Shown piece after piece: positions 21,793-34,239 of a stretch of DNA of 64,000 nucleotides; position 1 is the stretch's first letter, and every line of letters begins with the position of its first letter. The notes below the pieces were generated by a model that ran no database searches, was not told the origin of the DNA, and saw only the letters and a list, made by a program, of their open reading frames with translations. The position numbers and the translations under genes were made by a program. This DNA comes from Cristatella mucedo (lineage: Eukaryota; Bryozoa; Phylactolaemata; Cristatellidae), in assembly GCA_009760855.2 (NCBI GenBank), contig WPIO01000037.1, positions 3,527,501 through 3,591,500 on the forward strand. The letters are read 5' to 3'.

Positions 21793-22281
21793 TACAAAGT
21801 ATGTGTCACATCCGGTGAGCTCTACAAAAGAGGCTGGTCGTACATACTTCAGGGAAAGCTCGAGAATGCCTGGGTATGTTGGTGCGTCTTGCGTGGGGTA
21901 TAGCGAGAAATTTCTTATAGTCTAGCAGAATTTCGTCCTATCCTCATCGCGCCTTTGTCTTTTCCTGTTGCTTTATCATTTCCCGCCAAGAAACACCAGC
22001 CTCCAGTGGGCCCTCGGTGGGGATAAAATGCACGCACTTTTTAAAAGTTGTATCTTTTGATGATCCAAGAAAGCGTCAGTAGTAAGTACCGCTGGAAGCC
22101 ATAAAAAGCATTGCTACGGGCCGAGACGGTGGAGTGCGCGTGAGTTCGCTTGCATGTGTGTCCCCGAACGCACAAAGACCGTTAGCGAGTTAGCGCCTTT
22201 TGTGTTGGGCCAACAGGCCAACAGTCCAAAGAGCAGATGCGCAGGCTGAGAGTGGTGACTCATGCCCAAGCCGTTCATTGC

Positions 22282-22313
22282 CAATTGGGGGTCATTCGAT
22301 TGACCCCCAATTG
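22282..22313. other. Hairpin: 13-bp perfect arms, 6-nt loop
   Basis: Left arm CAATTGGGGGTCA at 22282-22294, right arm its exact reverse complement at 22301-22313. Confidence 0.85.
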
Positions 22314-22455
22314 CTCAGGGCTTAGCTTGCACGGAAGCTGCGGGGGGGGGGGGGGACAACCCATTCAGGTTGTCATCTCATCCAGAGGGTCTTGTGACTA
22401 TTTCGGGTCGTGTGACTGAATTGCAGTAACCGAGACGCCGGCAGAGCGTCTCGCC

Positions 22456-22498
22456 ATTTGGTCAAATCTGGTGCGATTTGCACCAGATTTGCACCAAA
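22456..22498. other. Hairpin: about 18-bp stem with one bulge
   Basis: Inner arms AAATCTGGTGC (22464-22474) and GCACCAGATTT (22480-22490) are exact, and the stem extends through ATTTGGT/ACCAAA with a 1-nt bulge. It lies 145 bp from the hairpin at 22282, separated by a poly-G run at 22343-22354. Confidence 0.8.
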
Positions 22499-22651
22499 GA
22501 TTCGAGCCACTAAGCGCCGAGCGGGAATGCTTGACGTCATGTCTGAGATCGCATCATGAATTTGTAGACGACCGTACTCCCAGCTGGCAAGACCGCTTGC
22601 AAGGCCCACCAGGCTTCTTCTTCTGAGGAACGAACAGTAATTCGGTGAGAG

Positions 22652-22836
22652 CCGTGGTAGCTCACGTGGTAGGCTTGTTGCTTTTCACGACCTCCGCCCT
22701 CCAGGTCATGGGTACGGATCCTTCGGTGGGCGAATCTTTTTTGCCGCTACAAGCGTTGGTGATAAGCAATAAATAAAAGCTCTTCTTCTGTCGCTATGCA
22801 AAAGAGGCTGCTGCTGAATCAGCATCAGTGTTTTTT
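22652..22836 (+). mobile_element. tRNA-derived SINE, copy 2
   Basis: Head includes an A-box-like TAGCTCACGTGGTAG, a decayed B box 'ggtacggatcc', the body 'gccgctacaagcgttggtga' and tail 'ctcttcttctgtcgctat' with 'aaaagaggctgctgctgaat'. Same family as 3655. Confidence 0.82.
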
Positions 22837-22924
22837 TATTTCCTGCGTAGCTTATCGGATAAAAAAACTGCCTTGCATTCTTTCTGTGTACCCACACACG
22901 CACACGCACACGCACATATATATA

Positions 22925-23065
22925 TAATAGCTCACTGCCCGTGGACTCGCTTCGCTGAGTCATTGTAGAAGTCGTCATAGTATGGTCAAGGAAGACAACG
23001 CTGTGCTATCTTGCCGCGGGATGGACAGATTTTCTTGTTTTAATTAGTAGACTCACACACACACA

Positions 23066-23160
<95 letters not shown>

Positions 23161-23310
23161 GTATATATGCTAGAGCTCACTGCCTATGAACTTGCTTCCC
23201 TGAATCGTAGTTGAATTACACGTCATTTCCGAAAGTCCTGGTCGCCATCTTGCCGGATGACGAGCGAAGGACGGAGGACTGTCTCGCTTTAACTAGTAGA
23301 GATACATGTA
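22925..23310. repeat. Direct repeat pair around (CA)n/(TA)n
   Basis: Two ~130-bp related segments (from about 22928 and 23172) share 'agctcactgcc', 'cttgccg' and 'ttaactagtag'-like text. Between them is a (CA)n then (TA)n tract at about 23050-23167. A shorter inverted third copy is at 59430-59472. Confidence 0.6.
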
Positions 23311-24089
23311 TATAGTTTTTATCTTTCTCTTTAACTCTGTATCTATGGGAATTCTTCCTTTATCGTGGTACTTGAGCAAGACATTTTGACCGTAGCTCTA
23401 CTGTAGTGTTGTCATAAGATGTTCCGCACATGCTGTTGAGGATTAAGCGAGTTGCTATGCCACTGAAGATTGCTATTAGTAAGCATTAAATCTCCTGTTA
23501 TACAGTGTCGGTAAACCTGGAAAGCTGCGAGGAATTAGAGTTTATGCACGGGGACCTGAACGGCAGAAGTAAGCTGGTGAAAGTTACGGCACCTAACCGC
23601 ACTAGTTGTATGGATTCTCATTGCAAGTCTAGCTCCAAGGGCTCCTAGAGGAGCAAGGCTGCTCTACAATGGAGATACAGATAGCGAGCCCCCCCCACCG
23701 CCCCCGATAGAGGGTATGAAATAAATGCAGGTACACGCTTGACAATAAAGGCACTCATTTTGGCTTTAAATCTCTTAGAGAGAGTATTAGGACAGACTTC
23801 CTGAGAATACGTCCATGTATATTCAATAAGCTGACCAATAGGTTTGACCAACCCACAGTGCACACACACCGATTGTTGTGAGGTAGATAATTCAATACCA
23901 TTCTTCCGTTTTGTGTTTTTTCTGCGTCCCAGAGGAAATGACGTAGCGAAAAGTAAAGCAATTTTTTTTTTAAAAGGACAACCTTTGTGCAATGAAATGT
24001 CTTCAATATTACTCTTCTATCTTGGTGGACAGGTAGCATGTCTCTCACTTTGAAATGTCCATTGACCCATAAAGCCAATTGCATTCAGT

Positions 24090-25600
24090 TTGGCTTCGGT
24101 GGTCGCGCGGCTAATCGACAACGGCAGCTAATCGCCACCGTGCGCGCTTGCGCCTCACCGCTTTCTGTGCCGTATGATAAGCCTTTTTTCACGATGTCTG
24201 GCTGTTCGAAGCGGCCAGGTAGGTGAAGCAGGCCTGGAGGTCGCCTGCAAGAGCGGCAGTGAGACACGGGGCGAGGGGGACGAAAGGCGAGGGTTACTCG
24301 AACGAGGGGCAAGTGGCAGCAGCCGTGATGCCGGGGAGCTCCGCTCCGCGGAGCACGCTCGAAGGAGCGAGCGAGTGAGTTGCCACGTCTGCTAGAGCAG
24401 CCGCTCCTGACTGATTCGCGCCAGGGACGAGCACCATCTTTAGGGCAAAGAGCAGCTGGCGAGTAGAGCTGTGCACGGTGGACTTTAACCCGCTGGCTGC
24501 GTAATCTCTCAGCTCTCGCTCCCGGTATCGGCGTGCGAGGAAATCGGACACGATATACGTGCCTAGGCCCTGCGAAGGAATCCGGGGCAGTCAGAGTGCG
24601 AGAAGCACGTGCGGCGGTGCGAGGAGGCTGGCGTCCCGAGAAAGCCACAGCGAGAAATGAGCTAGCCCATCATGGCTCCCGATGCTAGGATTCAAGGCAG
24701 ATGGGGGCCCACAATGCCGGATGCCGTCACTGCTGCGAAGCAAGCGCTTCCGGGCTTAAGGGGCCAAGCGTAGCATTCTACGCTGCACTGAGGCCACGGG
24801 TGTAATTTGAGGAAAAGGACATCGCTTTCAAAGCGAGCGAGGCCCCTCACTGCTCGCAGCAAAGACACCACTGTCATTGCGAGGCCCTATACTCCTGGCA
24901 GTAAAGCAGCAAAAGATCGCAGCAAGAGCCGAGCTCGCTCGAGATGGTCAGCAGAAAGGAACGGACTTCAGGGGGATAACTCACGTAAAGAGGTCTGCGA
25001 CCCTTAGTGGCCTCGATTCGCGCTTTTTGCAGTGCTTAGCGGTTTTATGTTCTATAGGAAATTTTCGTGCTACCCAAGACTTTTAATCGCCCGCTTGGCT
25101 CCGATATTTCCGGAGACACTCGAATGCCGATCAGTTAAGTTTCGCAACCGAGCTGGAGATTAATCGTGGTTTCTGAACTAGAGCGAGTCGGGGACAACAT
25201 ATACAGCACAATCTATGGTTAGGCTGCGAAAAAAGTGAAATTTAATAGGTGCTTAATATCAGTTGCACTCTAAGATTCGAAGAGAGCTGTAGGCTATAGT
25301 TATTTCCATATCAATGTGCTTCTCTGTAGCTCTGAAATTAGCTAGTAAACATTCGTGACATTGACTTGGTATATTATGGTATCAATGGTTGTTATTACTG
25401 TAGTGATCTCCTATCTCTGCGCGCATATGTATATTGAAGAAGCATCTGCGATCCGCTTGCGCATCCATCTTGCTTGGTCCATCGGTGTTTTACACGTATC
25501 CAAAAGGAATAGTACGGATGGTTACGATGGACAATACTGTACGAGCCGCTACAGAGCGCTTGCAAGATTTGGTAACGGAATTATTTGATATAAACGTTGA
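24090..25600. other. Duplicated upstream block, copy B version
   Basis: Aligns with 41210-42690 (copy C side) over at least 'gcgtaatctctcagctct', 'gaatccggggcagtcagagt', 'gagaaagccacagcgagaaat', 'gatgggggcccacaatgccg' and a weaker AT-richer half. The first part also matches 8510-8660. No conserved open frame links the copies, so I treat it as noncoding. Confidence 0.6.
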
Positions 25601-25959
25601 ATACTCATAGCAGTCATCTTGTTCTAGTTGAATTGCTTGTGTCCAATCGCTGCTCGAGAATGCGGTAGCGAGTGCTTTCGCTATTCGCTGGTTTGCTCCT
25701 TGACCTTGAGCTAGTGGCTAACCTACGTGTCCCCTCTTCTGCTTTCCGGGTCCGTTTAGAACAGTGATGTTCTTCCCGAACCGCTTCGCAGCCCATTGAT
25801 GTGGAATACACCTATCGTTCTTGCGCTAAGGTACGCCATTCCTGCCCAACCGTTCGACGTCCTATCATTCGGAAGGCCGGAGAAATCTCAATCTTAGATA
25901 GATTGATTAGACGTATTGAGCAGCCTGGGCCGTGAGGTCGTGCAGTGCGATCTCTGATC

Positions 25960-26335
25960 GATCTCTGCTTGATTGCCGCTCGATTGCCGATCGATCGCCA
26001 CTCGATTGCCACTCGATCGCCACTCGATCGCCGGTCGATCGCCACTCGATCGCCGGTCGATCGCCGCTCGATTGCCGCTCGATCGCTGCTCGATCTCCGC
26101 TAGATCGCTGCTCGATCTCTGCTCGATCTCTGCTTGATCGCTGCGCTATTGCCACTCAATTGCTACTCGATCGCTGCTCGATCTCTGCTCGATCGCATCT
26201 CGATTGCCGCTCGATCTCTGCTCGATCGCTTCTCGATTGCCGCTCGATCACTGCTCGATCGCCGCTTGACAGCCGCTTGATCGCCGCTCGACCGTCGCTC
26301 GATCGCCACTCGATCGCTGCTCGACCGTTGCCTTG
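25960..26335. repeat. 11-bp minisatellite (TCGATCGCCGC)n
   Basis: About 34 degenerate units of an 11-mer containing TCGATC or TCGATT. Because 11 is not a multiple of 3 and the unit lacks stops, several frames on both strands stay open, giving false 60-134 residue ORFs such as one rich in DRSLLD. Confidence 0.93.
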
Positions 26336-26349
26336 AACATCAAGATCAG

Positions 26350-27235
26350 TCACCCACTATCGCACGTCGCCGGGGTGGCGGCGGCGGCGGATGCGGCGGC
26401 GGCCGTGGGCGGGCGGCGTCTCGGCGTTCGTTGGCCGGTGCATGTAATTTGTCGTTCCGGGAGAGGCCGATGACAAGAAGAGGCGGCTCAATTTGAATGC
26501 GCCGGGTTTAACAAGGCATCAGCACTGGACAGCCAGCCAGGGCAAGACTTTCGGTTCAGAGTAGCTCTGAATCCACTGATTTTCGCTCAGCACAGGTGCT
26601 CGCTAGACGGCCGGTTCGTCGGATGAGGGATTCTAATTGGTTTCCAATTGCCAAGTTTTCAAGTTTAATATTTGGATAATTTTATCAGCCTGTTGCCCGG
26701 CTGCCATAACTTCAGGCTTTTTTTTACCGCGAGACTACTTCCACACTTCCTGCATACCCGTACACATGGCAGATACGTAGATGCTGCCGACGATGTAAAC
26801 GGCCAGCGATTGGCATGGTCTGGTGGTCACACAGCCAGCAGCGGCAGCAGCAGCAGCAGCAGCGGCAGGCTCGCACCGAGAGCACATTACTTTCTTATGT
26901 CATTTGCTGGCGGCACACCGCACTCTATCGGTCAAGGTCATCAGCCGCTAAGTTTGCTTGGTTATAGAGCGCTGTAGAAGAGTAGATAAAGAGCGGACAG
27001 CTTGCAAATGGCTACGAAAGAAGACTTGCTAGAGAGCAGAGATCGACCACTCTTGAGGAACTACCCGTGATGCTTTGACACATATTGTCTGAGCAAGAGA
27101 AATGACGGTCAGAGATATCTTTCATGTGAGATGCAGCTACGTCTGGCAGAACGAGCCCGTGGAGCGACATGATTCAATGGGCTCAGCAGCTGACGCCGCC
27201 ACTCCAAAGTAAGTCAACGACAACATAGCGAGGTC
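26350..27235. other. No gene recognised
   Basis: A GGC-rich patch at 26370-26420 and a (CAG)n run at about 26835-26865 are the only visible structure. Confidence 0.5.
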
Positions 27236-27325
27236 AGCAGCAGCAGTAGGAGGTGGGAGCAGCAGCAGTAGGAGGTGGGAGCAGCAGCAGTAGGAGGTGG
27301 GAGCAGCAGCAGTAGGAGGTGTCAG
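27236..27325. repeat. 22-bp tandem repeat, four units
   Basis: Unit 'agcagcagcagtaggaggtg' plus 'gg', four copies, the last ending in 'gtgtc'. Confidence 0.95.
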
Positions 27326-27417
27326 CAGCAGACAGAGCTGAGCGCCTTACACTTCGTGCACCTGCAGTCTTCGGCAGAAACGTCTAGAAGCTCGGTGGAC
27401 GGTGGACATCATTACTT

Positions 27418-27610
27418 TGATAGTAATAAAAATAATAGTAATACATCTGTATAGCACTCTTACAGAACTGAACCTCTTTCTGGGTACTTCGCAGACGCTG
27501 AAGAATTATCAAAGAATAAAGAGAACTATCAAGTGATTCATGGTAACACTCGCAAGTAGCAGGCACAGTGTAAGCACACGCATATGCACACGACGGACGA
27601 ATCACATAGA
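27418..27610 (-). mobile_element. Diverged LINE 3' terminus
   Basis: 'taataaaaataatagtaata' followed by text matching the LINE 3' end ('agcactcttacagaactgaa', then 'gcacagtgtaagca' and 'gacggacgaatcac'). Confidence 0.6.
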
Positions 27611-27914
27611 TCTACTAAATGCTGTAAGAAGTAGGTTGAACGATACTCCCTAGATTATGAAGTGTCACCATAGCCTCACCATGGACGATTTTAGAATTTC
27701 AGTAAGTCTGCATTGTCTTTGTATTATTGGATTTATGAATAGGGACCCAATCCTGAAGAAATACCTCAAAGCGAATCGGCGCCATGTTCGTGCATCAAAC
27801 GACGACTTCTTAAAGAAGCATCGCTCAAGCGAACTGATAACCTTACATTCGTCGCCAGGTGCACCTACGCGAAGATATTTGAAGTTAGTCAAACGTCGCG
27901 GTCCTAAATTTTCG

Positions 27915-28090
27915 CCCAACGGCAAGGTAATCGAACTTCATAACGAAGGAGTCGTAGATTCAAGTCCTGCAGCAGGCAATCCTGTGTTGTCCACTGAACG
28001 CGGAGTGATCGCCTCTATGCCCCTACAGAATCCTCTGCCCTCTACACTTGGTAATGAGGCTGTTGAATCAGCCGACGCAATTTTCGCCAT
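27915..28090 (+). mobile_element. tRNA-derived SINE, copy 3 (diverged)
   Basis: B-box-like 'gattcaagtcc' then 'tgcagcaggcaatcctgt', also present at 56733, and the shared tail 'gaggctgttgaatcagccga'. It sits inside an open frame (27657-28145, 162 codons, ATG start) that I do not accept as a gene. Confidence 0.65.
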
Positions 28091-28739
28091 GTGCGAGTCA
28101 ACTGTAAACTGGGTCAGGTACACACGCCCTACTAATTTCTTCTAAGCAAATACCGCACATTTATGGCACTGCATTATGTTCAACAATCTCTGCGTAAAAC
28201 TACTGCCGCTACCAAGACCTCCTTGAATCAAGGCGATTCGTGCGCACTCAGGGTATTTCTCCCGAATGTTGAATCTTTTCCCATTCACCGTTTGGTTCAG
28301 TCCAAGCCAGTCTGTCCAAAACAAAATGCGAGCATCCGTACTCTCGTCTTTTGTGGATGCGAGATATGTCAAGTCGGAGCTTGGCAGGTCGAGCGCACGT
28401 CGTCCTCGGTGAAGTCGGAACTGCTAAGGCTTGTTTCACGGGCCTTAGTCACTTAGCGGTTTGACCGGCTTATCAAGGACGCTCCCTTGATAGAGAAATG
28501 ACGACTGCCGCTGGGGGAAAATCAGGCATTATTGTGCGATGAAGACAGGGGTCACTCGATTAAGCCTTCCGGGTCACTCGATTAGGTCTTTCGGGTATGT
28601 CGCAGTCGTCTGTAGGTCGAAGCCGCCAACTAAACGGCTAAGCGTTCGAGTAAGACTTCGCCAGCGCCGAGCAAAGTTCGCGGGAACGAACAGTTCGGCT
28701 TAGTAAACAGATGGCAGGCGGCGAAAGCATGGACTTTGA

Positions 28740-28747
<8 letters not shown>

Positions 28748-28803
<56 letters not shown>
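28748..28803. repeat. (TC)n microsatellite
   Basis: About 28 TC units. A (TTG)n run at 28860-28876 and a (TA)n run at 28936-28984 follow. Confidence 0.97.
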
Positions 28804-28808
<5 letters not shown>

Positions 28809-29605
28809 GCTCGATATTGGCCATGTCGCTAACCCCTGGGCACTGATTCAGTTGGAGTTGTTTGTTGTTGTTGTTCAGTTATAATTGAAGTTGTAAAGTA
28901 CCTGGATTGGAATTTAGTGCTCTCAGTGAGCTATGCATATATATATGTATATATGTTTATATATATATATATATATATATATATGCATGTATATATAGCC
29001 CTAATATAAGTATGAGGCTGCTGCACGCCATCTACACGACTCTGTCGACATAAGAATTACGTTCGTGGCCATTCACGTGACCCCAACCCTACGGTCAATT
29101 CATGGAGCAGTGACTGTGAGCAAAACGTAATGCATTGGTGCTAGCGCAGGCGGCATTCGTTGAGATACTATCAGGTTTGGGCGTCGCCAAATCGAAGCAA
29201 TGGCGTCCAAATGTCACACTGATATGGCGGCATTCGGCACCCCCTGACGTCTGCCGGCGGCTGATGGTGGCAGCGGGAGATTCGCCTGCAGCCGCCGCCG
29301 GTCGACAGCATCGAATAGCGGCGGCAGTGGCGGCGGCAGCGTTAATTCTGAGCTCCGAGAGTGCAGCATCTGCACGCGTTTCAGGCACCTGCAACCTGCT
29401 TAGCTCGCAAATTCCTCCATGCTCCGCCAGGTGCGAACTTCGTCGGCGGTGCAGCTGCACCGACTAGAACGAGCATCTTGCAATTAACAAAGACGTGACG
29501 GCGGTGGCAGTGCAATAGCGATCGACTGGAGGCCTGCACATCGACACATGCAAACTCGGCGGCAGGAAGTCGTCGGCGTTGCGAGTGAGAGAGCACTAAA
29601 CATTT

Positions 29606-29758
<153 letters not shown>

Positions 29759-30404
29759 TAATTCGACGCATATTGTATAATCTAATACTATATAGGATAC
29801 ATCTCCTCGAACCCCGCCATTCGTGAAAAGGTGATGGAGAGCGCTGGTCGTCTGCTGACGGTAGCAGCCGTTCTCGGAAACTGCGTACAGCTGCTACGAG
29901 CTTCGAGTGTACGTCGGAGGAGCTGCATTAGGTGAAGCGCCGCTGCGGGGCTGAGGAAAAGCAATCAGCGGCGCTCGCTGTGGGCACCAAGGCACAGACT
30001 GCTGCAGGGCTCGAGATCACAGCCTGTGAAACAAGTGGGAGCAGAGAAAAGAAGAAGAAAAGAAGCAAGAGGTGGGAGCACCTTGACCTCGGGCTAAGAC
30101 CCAGGGTGTCGCTAGCAGCTCACTGCTGTGGCACTCTGGGTCCGTATAGTGCTGCTGATTGTTCTTATTTTTTCCATTTGAATTCATACCTGTATCTATG
30201 CCATTGTGATACTGGAGGATTCTAGAGTGATGCATTCATGACTGGGACGCTCCAATAAGTGGTGAAAATGCAAAATCGTTTATCAAATTTCCCCTAACTT
30301 TGCAGCTTACGGAGTAAATTGACACGATTGACTTATTTGGAAAATTTGAGTTACGATTCAGGCAGGTTAGCCGTCAAATCAGAGGATGTTATGACGTCGG
30401 CTTG

Positions 30405-30482
30405 AAGTGAGCTCCGTGCTTTGCGAGCATACTTACTCAAGGCACGATCTCCAAATAATTTGAGGCTGATTTGAGGCACAAC
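30405..30482 (-). mobile_element. Short LINE ORF2 C-terminal remnant
   Basis: 'gagcatac' and 'tctccaaataatttgaggct' match the 55650-55700 region of the better LINE copy, where it encodes the NLKSFGD-type C-terminal text. Confidence 0.55.
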
Positions 30483-31154
30483 TCAGCGATTTGAGTCAGA
30501 ACAGCAGGCGGTACAATGCCTATCCCGGTGGTCGGGGACTTGCATTGTCTGTCAATTGTTTGATTAATTTAAAACCATTTGGAGTTCCCTCGAAGCAGTT
30601 CTTCGATTTGCCTTGTACTGAATTACCCCTGCCAGTGTTGGCAGCCATCCACTCCCCAGCTGCGAAGACTTGCTTTGTTTCCGATTTTTCCGATCGCATT
30701 TCGATTCAGTATTCCGGAAATCCTCAACTCCATAAACTATAGGACGTTTCATCATTGATCTCTAAAAACCAGCTGACCACCAGAATGCCGCATTTCACAC
30801 ATGGCTGATTCATTTTCTCTAGTGGCTCATGTGCATAGTCACAGTTGCATCGAGCTTAACCCCCTGGATAAGAAGTTTTCTTGTAACAGTACACTGTCAA
30901 CTCCTACTATTGACAGTTTCTGAGCATCTGACAACATGCAAATCTCTATCTCTCTGCATGCATATCATTTAGGTATCAAAATTTTCCAGTGAATCGCTAA
31001 ACCATAAGAAGCTTGATAAAGAATTTGTTCAAAAGATCTATCATACTACTAAATCTAATCTATCATCGGATATATGCACTCCTTAGTGGAATGCCATAAT
31101 GCATGGCTTAAGATGCTGTTTGAGAGAAATTTGCATGTCTGACTAAGCACAATG

Positions 31155-31760
31155 CACGCCCGCACCAAAACAGGCAAATGTGGTTCGATGCACATGTACA
31201 ACTGGCTAGGGATTATAAGCACTTGAAAAAGCATAAAAAATCAGAACTGACTTTCGATCGACTAAAATACGACGACCATTGTAAGTCGTACCAATCCATC
31301 GTAGACAAGGCAAAGTCTGGCTTCTACAAAAAGCATAGCGCATTCACATGTGCACATTTACGAAATGCTGACACAGACCTTCTGCCATCTCCTAATGCGC
31401 AAACAAGTCTGTCCCCCATCTGCCTGACGATCCTGGTGATTATCTAGACGATTGTTGTAGCTTTTTTCAAAGACACAAGCAGAGTCCGTCTCCACAGTGA
31501 CAGTCTCCCACGAGCTTTCAACATCCACTCCTTTCTTCTCCTCAAGGTCCTTCACCTTCAAGTCTGCGGCAATATCGACGTTGATCTGCCAGCTATCAGC
31601 TGTAGTGTTCTCTCTATACCCAATCCCTACCTACACTTCCCCCTCGCAGACGCCGGATTGACTGTAAACAAGCTAGCTAATCTGCCCTTGACCTTAAGCT
31701 ATGTCCAGCCTACTTCGCAAAGGCCACTTGTTAAGAAGTCGACAGTAGACGGGGAGAAAG
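31155..31760 (+). mobile_element. LINE ORF2 fragment: linker between endonuclease and RT
   Basis: Reads MWFDAHVQLARDYKHLKKHKKS...KYDDHCKSYQSIVDKAKSGFYKKH, the usual WFD...AKR.FY linker downstream of the AP-endonuclease of non-LTR elements. After a frameshift near 31410 it continues LPDDPGDYLDDCCSFFQRHKQS (the 'PDDP..LAD.F..FF..KI' motif). Endonuclease and RT core are not recognisable. Confidence 0.75.
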
Positions 31761-32230
31761 TCGTAGAAGCGTTTGCAAGCTACCGTTGAGATCATCCAGT
31801 CATTTGAGCTTGGACGCGGAAGCCCAATGACCGGTAAGCGACCCCGCGAGTGTGCTGTCCTATAAAAAACTCAGTAATCGATGCGGCCTGCACCTGGTGG
31901 AGCTGCTAACCGTCAGCGATCGAGTCGTGACCTCAAGCGTGACTGTCGAACCAAGGGCACCGGTGCAGTGACATGGTTCGCCCGCGCGCCCGCAAGCCAC
32001 TGCGGACTTTGGTCTCGCTCGGCCAACCCGTGAGTTTCCGGGCTGCCTGACGGCCGACCCGTCGCGTGAGTCTAGTTTGGTTCTCAAGGTCACTCGCTGG
32101 CGCTTCCTGCGCGGGCTGGAGCGAGCATTCATTCCGCCACCTGCTAGTAAACGGTCACTGCGGCTCCTCTCACTCGCGTCTCTCTCTCACAACCGTCGCT
32201 CTCGTTTTAACGCGTCGCAAAGCAGACGCC

Positions 32231-32993
32231 GCCGCCCTCAGCTGCTGCTGCTTGTGCTGCTGCTGCTTGTGCTGCTGCTGCTTGTGCTGCTGCTGCTGCT
32301 TGTGCTGCTGCTGCTTGTGCTGCTGCTGCTTGTGCTGCTGCTGCTTGTGCTGCTGCTGCTTGTGCTGCTGCTGCTTGTGCTGCTGCTGCTTGTGCTGCTG
32401 CTGCTGCTTGTGCTGCTGCTACTTGTGCTGCTGCTGCTTGTGCTGCTGCTTGTGCTGCTGCTGCTTGTGCTGCTGCTTCTTGTGCTGCTTGTGCTGCTGC
32501 TGCTGCTTGTGCTGCTGCTGCTTGTGCTGCTGCTGCTTGTGCTGCTGCTGCTTGTGCTGCTGCTGCTTGTGCTGCTGCTACTTGTGCTGCTGCTGCTTGT
32601 GCTGCTGCTTGTGCTGCTGCTGCTTGTGCTGCTTGTGCTGCTGCTTCTTGTGCTGCTTGTGCTGCTGCTGCTGCTTGTGCTGCTGCTGCTTGTGCTGCTG
32701 CTGCTTGTGCTGCTGCTGCTTGTGCTGCTGCTGCTTGTGCTGCTGCTGCTGCTTGTGCTGCTGCTACTTGTGCTGCTGCTGCTTGTGCTGCTGCTTGTGC
32801 TGCTGCTGCTTGTGCTGCTGCTTCTTGTGCTGCTTGTGCTGCTGCTGCTGCTTGTGCTGCTGCTGCTTGTGCTGCTACTGCTTGTGCTGCTTGTGCTGCT
32901 GCTTCTTGTGCTGCTTGTGCTGCTGCTGCTGCTTGTGCTGCTGCTGCTTGTGCTGCTGCTACTTGTGCTGCTGCTGCTTGTGCTGCTGCTGCA
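32231..32993. repeat. Minisatellite of (CTG)2-5 CTTGTG units
   Basis: 762 bp built from units of 9-18 bp (CTTGTG plus two to five CTG). Variant units with CTACTTGTG recur at 32421, 32580, 32766 and 32961 and with CTTCTTGTG nearby, showing a higher-order repeat of about 159-195 bp. All lengths are multiples of 3, so all six frames are largely open (Cys/Leu, Leu/Val, Ala/Gln, Ser/Thr). I see no start context, splice site or nonrepeat domain that would make it coding. Confidence 0.95.
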
Positions 32994-33451
32994 GTCGGCG
33001 GGCCGAACGCGCAGGGGAACTCGCCGGCTACACGCAAGGCGAGCCCTCTCCGGTGACCTACTAGGCGTGCAAGCCGCGCTCGCAGCGTCCTCACCGTCCG
33101 CATTAGCGCTTTCGACGCATAAGAAGACCGACTTCAAATTTCCCTCCCCCCACTTGCCACACGAGATTCCGGGATGGCTGCCACGCCGTACGAATGCTAT
33201 CCGAACAAATGCCACGCGAAAAGTTGTGCCGCTTTTCCCGGAGTGTCCGAAAAACGTGCATTTCGCTGGGATTTTGTCCGAGAAGTCTCCATGGATGCGT
33301 CTATGCACAATGTAGAACGCGCTGCTTGGGCCCTAGAACGAATCTTCCAACGCGTTAAATAAGCGCTCCAATAGACAGACGGCTAACGGTCGCCTTACCT
33401 ATCAACAGGATACCTCTTTCCTCTGCAATTGGCGAGACCGCTGCATAAGAA

Positions 33452-33608
<157 letters not shown>

Positions 33609-33967
33609 TTTTCTAATTACATGAATCAAAAGAGATAGTTTCAGCAAGCTAATGCAAAATCCGGCGACAGTAACTGCTTCGGCGTTACGTCGGCAGGGGC
33701 TAGCTACCTACTGCTGCCATATTGCGCCGGAAACCGCGCTGCCGCGAGCGAAACAAAAATGCACCACTAAACGTACTTTCCGGCGCGAGCGTTGGTCTAG
33801 CAAGCCTACCCGGAGGCTTCTTTGCACAGCACAGCAGCCGGGCTCTGGAGAGGTAGCACCACGTGTCCAACGAATCCAACGTCTAGGCGCCGGAAACGTT
33901 CATGATGTCCGTCGGTGTCTGGCCAGCTTCGAGATCAGTGGCCACTGGTAACCGTCATTTAGTATGC

Positions 33968-34124
<157 letters not shown>

Positions 34125-34197
34125 ATATTGCAACAGAGAAAAGAGCGAAGGAGCTCACGAGAGAGTGATATATATATATATATATACATGTATATTG

Positions 34198-34230
<33 letters not shown>

Positions 34231-34239
34231 ATTAGCGAC

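Noticed and set aside
24085-24648. 187-codon minus-strand frame in a triplicated block (8.5, 24.3, 41.5 kb)
   Set aside because: The matching blocks at 8510 and 41500 do not keep the same frame, so conservation is at DNA level only.
25960-26335. CRISPR-like array of short repeats
   Set aside because: Units are 11 bp without spacers in a eukaryotic setting; it is a minisatellite.
27657-28145. 162-codon ATG-initiated open frame
   Set aside because: Its second half is a SINE copy and its first half has no recognised domain; not enough support for a gene.
32077-33315. 412-codon Leu/Val-rich and 332-codon Cys/Leu-rich frames
   Set aside because: CTG/CTTGTG minisatellite with unit lengths divisible by 3; open on both strands. 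No start context, splice support or domain.
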